Made by a program: the position numbers and the translations under genes. Shown here one piece after another: positions 15,839-18,749 of a stretch of 18,749 nucleotides of DNA. The first letter of the stretch is position 1; each line of letters opens with the position of its first letter. Source of the DNA: DASZGL01 sp035938875 (GTDB lineage Bacteria > Chloroflexota > Dormibacteria > Aeolococcales > Aeolococcaceae); assembly GCA_035938875.1 (NCBI GenBank), contig DASZGL010000062.1, forward strand, positions 1-18,749, read 5' to 3'. Below the pieces are notes generated by a model that did no database searches, had not been told where the DNA came from, and saw only the letters and a program-made list of their open reading frames with translations.

Positions 15839-15848
15839 CCGGGTACGT

Positions 15849-16958
15849 CTAGCCGGCGAGCCGCGAGCGACGGCGCCCCATCGCCGCGATGACAGCGGCG
15901 GCGACGAGCGTGCCAACCATCACCGCCACGCTGATGATCGCCGCGACCAGCGCACCGCGATTGTCGATGGGCGGGTCGGGTACGAATCGCGCCTCGGGGG
16001 GGTTGTCGGCGGCGCTGGGACCGGCGCCCATGCTGGCCAGCCGCAGCGCGCCGGTGGTGGTCACGCTCATGTCGTAGGTCACCGTGCGCCCCGGGGCGTC
16101 GAGGGTGAGGTAGGTGAGCCAGCCGTCGGGCCTGACCCACGACATGTTGCGATCGGTGGAGAGGTCGCGGAAGAGCGCCGAGCTCATCGCCTCCTGGCGC
16201 TGCACCACGAACCCGGGAGCGCCGGGAAGCGCCGCACCCGTCGGATCCTCGCCGAGAATGGCGCCGGCACCGCCGACGATGGTGCGGCCATCGGTGAGCA
16301 GGTAGAGGTCAGCCTTGACGGCGTCGTTCTCGTTGGCCAGTACCTCCAGCGGCACCCAGAGATGCGGGGTGTGCATGGTGATCAGCACCGGGGCGCCGTC
16401 GCCGACGAACTGGCCGCGCAGCCGCGCAGCGCCAACGTCGTACTTCGCCGCCATGAAGATCGGGCTGCGCAGCGCATAGGTCAGGATGTGAGCGCGGGTC
16501 TCGTCGTTGAGCAGGAAGTTGTTCTGCTTGCACCATTCGACAACTGCCTGGCCGCTGCCCCGTAGCACGGTGATGTCGAGCGCCTCCACCTTGGTGCGCT
16601 GCAGCACCTCGGCGGGGAGCGCCGCCGTGCCCCGCGCCGAGCTGTCGAGCGCGAAGAGGTCCTTGGGGACGGGGTGCGTCTCGCGCTCCAGCCGCTGCAG
16701 CGTCCAGGCGCCGCCCTCCTCGATCTTGTCGGGGACCGCCGGCAGCGGCACGATCCAGCCAAGGTTGGCCACATCACCCTGGTAGGTGAAGCTGGTCATG
16801 TAGTGCTCGACACCGTCGTGCCAGGCCACCAGGGTGGTGGCCCGCGCCAAGCGGACGGCGCCGTTGGGGGCGACCAGGCCGCCACAGGCGGCGGCGTGCA
16901 CGGTCTGTAGACCGAAGGCCATCACGAGCGCGGCGACGGCGAGCAGCTTGCGGGTCAT
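15849..16958 (-). CDS. DUF2330 membrane-anchored exported protein
   Basis: A 369-residue protein with an N-terminal signal peptide (MTRKLLAVAALVMAFGLQ, probable cleavage after VHA) followed at once by ACGGLVAP. This Cys-Gly-Gly opening is typical of DUF2330. The conserved YQGDVANLGWIVPLPAVPDKIE segment and the later LWVPLEVLANE support that family. The last 35 residues hold one transmembrane helix (LVAAIISVAVMVGTLVAAAVIAAM) and an Arg-rich cytoplasmic tail (GRRRSRLAG), giving a type I topology with a large extracytoplasmic domain. DUF2330 has no established function. ATG 16958 has GGGAGG 6 nt upstream, which excludes the 26-residue upstream extension. The Cys/His-rich gene lies 104 bp upstream on the same strand and may be co-transcribed. 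Confidence 0.88.
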   Translation of the reverse strand: MTRKLLAVAALVMAFGLQTVHAAACGGLVAPNGAVRLARATTLVAWHDGVEHYMTSFTYQGDVANLGWIVPLPAVPDKIEEGGAWTLQRLERETHPVPKDLFALDSSARGTAALPAEVLQRTKVEALDITVLRGSGQAVVEWCKQNNFLLNDETRAHILTYALRSPIFMAAKYDVGAARLRGQFVGDGAPVLITMHTPHLWVPLEVLANENDAVKADLYLLTDGRTIVGGAGAILGEDPTGAALPGAPGFVVQRQEAMSSALFRDLSTDRNMSWVRPDGWLTYLTLDAPGRTVTYDMSVTTTGALRLASMGAGPSAADNPPEARFVPDPPIDNRGALVAAIISVAVMVGTLVAAAVIAAMGRRRSRLAG

Positions 16959-16970
16959 GCGCGTCCTCCC

Positions 16971-16987
16971 CCGCCCTGCTGGGGCGG
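16971..16987. repeat. Short GC-rich hairpin in the leader of the DUF2330 gene
   Basis: CCGCCC (16971-16976), a 5-nt loop, and GGGCGG (16982-16987) make a perfect 6-bp stem just upstream of the Shine-Dalgarno of the minus-strand DUF2330 gene. It could attenuate transcription arriving from the Cys/His-rich gene or tune translation. There is no T-run, so it is not a standard terminator. In DNA this GC-rich it could be chance. Confidence 0.25.
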
Positions 16988-17062
16988 CTGTGGCAAGGAC
17001 GCGAGAATCGCCCGCAGGGTTCCCGGACGGCCGCACCCGGCGCGGCGTCGCGCGCGCCCGGC

Positions 17063-17755
17063 TCAGCTCAGCGGCTTGGCCTCACCCAGGGCGGTGGCGA
17101 CGGTGGTGATCACCTCCTCGTGGAAGCGCCGTCGACCGGCGGCGTCCTCGGCCGGGGACACGGCGACGCCGGCGAGCCGCTGCTCGATCCACGGAGGCAC
17201 CAGGCGCGCCACCTCGTTGTGGTTCACCCTGACGAGAACGTCGCTGTCCTTCTCCTCAGCAACCTGGAGGCTGACCTCGTAGGCGACACCCGTGTGCTGG
17301 TTGAGCTTCCAGGTTCGCTGCCAGACGCGCTCCCGCTCGATGCCGACGAAGACGAGGTCGAGCCCGGTGCTGACCGCCTGCAGGTCGGGCGCACGGCCGC
17401 CGCACACCGAATGCAGCGTGCGGGCGATGTCGGCGGCGGTGTCGTCGGCGACCCATTCGACGAGCGACGGGGCGCGGTTCTCGAGATCCGGCCGTGCGGT
17501 GTTTAGACCGGCCAGCGCCGTGGCAACTCCCACGTGGCGGCGGCAGATCACCTCGCCCTCGAACACCATGCGGTGCGCCGGGCACCACGCCGTGGTGCAC
17601 TGCCGGTTGCGCCGGTCGACGTATGTGCAGGCGATGCCCGTCGTCTGGGCGCATCCCGCGGACGAGCAGGGGAGAGTGCCCAGCGCCGTGGCCGCCGGAT
17701 CGACCGGCGGGGCTGCATCCACCACCGGTTGCGCCTTTCTCTTCCAGATCGGCAT
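17063..17755 (-). CDS. Cys/His-rich putative zinc-binding protein, 230 aa
   Basis: I do not recognise a named family. Residues 30-74 hold eight potential zinc ligands: C30-x4-C35-x7-C43-x9-C53-x4-C58-x2-H61-x9-C71-x2-H74. The density and the paired C-x2-H / C-x2-H spacing suggest one or two zinc sites, loosely like a B-box or treble-clef arrangement. The rest (about 85-230) appears to be an alpha/beta domain with strands such as DLVFVGIERERVW and AYEVSLQVAEE, and a helical C-terminus. There is no signal peptide or membrane segment. Start: an in-frame TGA lies 18 nt before GTG 17758, so only GTG 17758 or ATG 17755 are possible. I choose ATG, with CAGAAT 7 nt upstream as a weak -10. It lies upstream of the DUF2330 gene on the same strand, and divergent from marR-like. 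Confidence 0.75.
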   Translation of the reverse strand: MPIWKRKAQPVVDAAPPVDPAATALGTLPCSSAGCAQTTGIACTYVDRRNRQCTTAWCPAHRMVFEGEVICRRHVGVATALAGLNTARPDLENRAPSLVEWVADDTAADIARTLHSVCGGRAPDLQAVSTGLDLVFVGIERERVWQRTWKLNQHTGVAYEVSLQVAEEKDSDVLVRVNHNEVARLVPPWIEQRLAGVAVSPAEDAAGRRRFHEEVITTVATALGEAKPLS

Positions 17756-17842
17756 CACGTGGATTCTGCGCCATCACATGCCCGCTGAGTTGCATCGACC
17801 ACACGGGCACACCATCGCTTCCGGCAGTAACGCGACGATCAC

Positions 17843-17890
17843 TTGCCCGACGCCGGCTCCAATGTATATAGTTAGCCAAGCTAACTACAT
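17843..17890 (+). promoter_or_regulatory. Promoter with palindromic MarR-type operator
   Basis: A perfect inverted repeat, TAGTTAGC (17869-17876), CAA, GCTAACTA (17880-17887), ends 3 nt before the MarR start codon at 17891. It overlaps the best -10 (TATATA 17865-17870, or TATAGT 17867-17872); TTGCCC at 17843-17848 is a candidate -35 with 16- or 18-bp spacing. The size (19 bp) and position are as expected for a MarR dimer repressing its own operon by blocking polymerase. This A/T-rich patch stands out in the window. The leader would be only about 12 nt and shows no Shine-Dalgarno. Confidence 0.75.
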
Positions 17891-18355
17891 ATGCCGAGCA
17901 GACCACCCGCCCCGCCCACCGTCGACGGTGCACCCGCGTTGGAGCTGGCCAACCGCCTCCGCCCGGTGCTGGTGCGCATCGGCCGCCGCCTCCGCGGCGA
18001 GGTCCACGCCACCGGGCTCACCTCAGGCCAGGCCGCCGTGCTCGCCAGCATCCACGCCCACCCCGGCATCGGCCCGGTCGAGCTCGCCGACCGCGAGAGG
18101 ACGTCGACACCGACGATGTGCGCTCACGTCGACCGCCTCGAGGGCAGTGGCCTGGTGGCCCGCAGCCGCGACGGCAGCGACCGGCGACGGGTGGGGCTGA
18201 CAGTCACCGCCGCCGGCGAGCGCGTGCTGCGCACCGTCCGCTCACGGCGGACGGCGTGGCTGGCCACCCAGCTGCGCGACCTGACCCCCGAGGAGCTCGC
18301 CGCGATCGACGCCGCCGTCGAACCGCTACAGCGCCTCGCCGCCGCCGAGTCGTGA
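17891..18355 (+). CDS. MarR family transcriptional regulator
   Basis: A 154-residue winged-helix regulator of MarR type, normal in length. Residues 18-40 (ELANRLRPVLVRIGRRLRG) form the dimerisation helix, and LTSGQAAVLASIHAHPGIGPVELADRERTSTPTMCAHVDRLEGSGLVARSRD holds the helix-turn-helix, ending in the conserved wing DGSDRRRVGLTVTAAGERVL with its D-x-R-R-x-x-L-T motif. The C-terminal helix (LTPEELAAIDAAVEPLQRL) completes the dimer interface. ATG 17891 follows the palindromic operator by 3 nt. The stop overlaps the start of the MFS exporter gene (GTGA, 18352-18355), so the two are coupled. The family's usual role is ligand-released repression of an adjacent transporter, which fits this context; the ligand is unknown. 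Confidence 0.93.
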   Translation: MPSRPPAPPTVDGAPALELANRLRPVLVRIGRRLRGEVHATGLTSGQAAVLASIHAHPGIGPVELADRERTSTPTMCAHVDRLEGSGLVARSRDGSDRRRVGLTVTAAGERVLRTVRSRRTAWLATQLRDLTPEELAAIDAAVEPLQRLAAAES

Positions 18356-18749
18356 GCCTGGCCACCTCCATCGCACACGGCAGGACCTTCACCAGCCTGC
18401 GCAAGCACCGCAACTATCGCCTCTACTTCACCGGCCAGGTGATCTCCATCAGCGGCACCTTCGTGCAGAACGTCGCCCAGGCCTGGTTGGTGCTGGAGTT
18501 GACACATTCTCCGACGGCTGTGGGAATCCTCGCCACCTGCCAGTTCGGTCCCTTCGCGCTGCTGGGGCTGTTTGGCGGAGTGGTCATCGACCGCCGCGAC
18601 GTGCGCCACATCCTCATGGTCACCCAGACCTGCTCGATGATCTTCGCCATCATCCTCGGTGTGCTCACGCTGAGCCACGTGGTCACGGTGTGGCAGGTCT
18701 TCGTCCTCGCCGCCCTCAACGGCAGCGTGTCGATCCTCGACAGCCCCGC
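18352..18749 (+). CDS. MFS exporter (3' end cut by window)
   Basis: The frame opens at GTG 18352, overlaps the MarR stop by 4 nt, and stays open to the window edge (132 residues). It starts MSLATSIAHGRTFTSLRKHR, then NYRLYFTGQVISISGTFVQNVAQAWLV, the first transmembrane helix pattern of the MFS_3/EntS-like exporters. LELTHSPTAVGILATCQFGPFALLGLFGGVVIDRRD, with its loop GGVVIDRRD, matches the conserved G-x-x-x-D-R-x-x motif A between helices 2 and 3. Two more hydrophobic segments follow (ILMVTQTCSMIFAIILGVL; VWQVFVLAALNGSVSIL). An inner-membrane proton-coupled efflux pump for a drug-like or siderophore-like compound is inferred from family and from the coupled MarR regulator. It is not in the window in full, so the substrate-binding part cannot be examined. 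Confidence 0.9.
   Translation, partial: MSLATSIAHGRTFTSLRKHRNYRLYFTGQVISISGTFVQNVAQAWLVLELTHSPTAVGILATCQFGPFALLGLFGGVVIDRRDVRHILMVTQTCSMIFAIILGVLTLSHVVTVWQVFVLAALNGSVSILDSP

Noticed and set aside
15839..15848. Bidirectional terminator between the S9 peptidase and DUF2330 genes
   Set aside because: AGCCGG occurs twice nearby but as a direct repeat, not an inverted one, and there is no T-run.
16959..17036. 26-residue upstream extension of the DUF2330 protein
   Set aside because: It would hide the signal peptide inside the protein; ATG 16958 has a GGGAGG Shine-Dalgarno 6 nt upstream.

Overview
The window is very GC-rich chromosomal DNA (by eye around 70% G+C) from a free-living, probably soil or terrestrial, high-GC bacterium. 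Gene content and promoter style fit Actinomycetota or a high-GC Chloroflexota/Dormibacterota-type lineage, but the sequence alone does not settle the phylum. Coding density is high: I place 15 genes, two of them cut by the window ends. No gene-free stretch exceeds about 135 bases. I see no tRNA, rRNA, CRISPR array, insertion sequence, phage gene or attachment site.

Layout. 1-1172: a partial thioredoxin-fold protein (-) back-to-back with an unrecognised 175-aa protein (+), separated by 30 bp. 1234-2835: a DUF6081-like protein (-) divergent from a short-chain dehydrogenase (+). 2888-5226: a DUF3465-type Tat lipoprotein (-) divergent from an aldehyde dehydrogenase (+), which is followed by a small protein made of two nearly identical 51-residue units. 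5239-11657: a 1166-aa class III nucleotidyl cyclase/AAA ATPase/TPR protein (-) divergent from a 944-aa UvrD-type helicase with a C-terminal iron-sulfur PD-(D/E)XK nuclease (+). 11670-15838: a dienelactone hydrolase-like protein (-) divergent from a + strand run of DJ-1/PfpI protein, PIG-L deacetylase and S9 peptidase. 15849-17755: a DUF2330 membrane protein and a Cys/His-rich protein, both (-). 17891-18749: a MarR regulator translationally coupled to a partial MFS exporter (+), with a perfect palindromic operator in front.

How the genes relate. Most neighbours look like independent one- to three-gene units in convergent/divergent pairs, not one large pathway. The firmest functional links are MarR-MFS (a self-regulated efflux unit) and PIG-L/S9 (4-nt overlap). 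ALDH and the duplicated small protein probably share a transcript. The DUF2330 protein and the Cys/His-rich protein may form an operon.

The most striking cross-cutting signal is in the promoters. Five start codons (at 614, 645, 3304, 8739 and 12431) are preceded at exactly 6 nt by a TANNNT -10 hexamer and have no Shine-Dalgarno. Two more (8823, 13173) have TAGGNT at 8-9 nt. This is the signature of leaderless transcription, and it decides several start codons. Other genes (SDR, ALDH, small repeat protein, DJ-1, DUF2330) carry clear Shine-Dalgarno sites, so both modes coexist. I found no clearly new multi-gene system; the best leads are listed in the findings.
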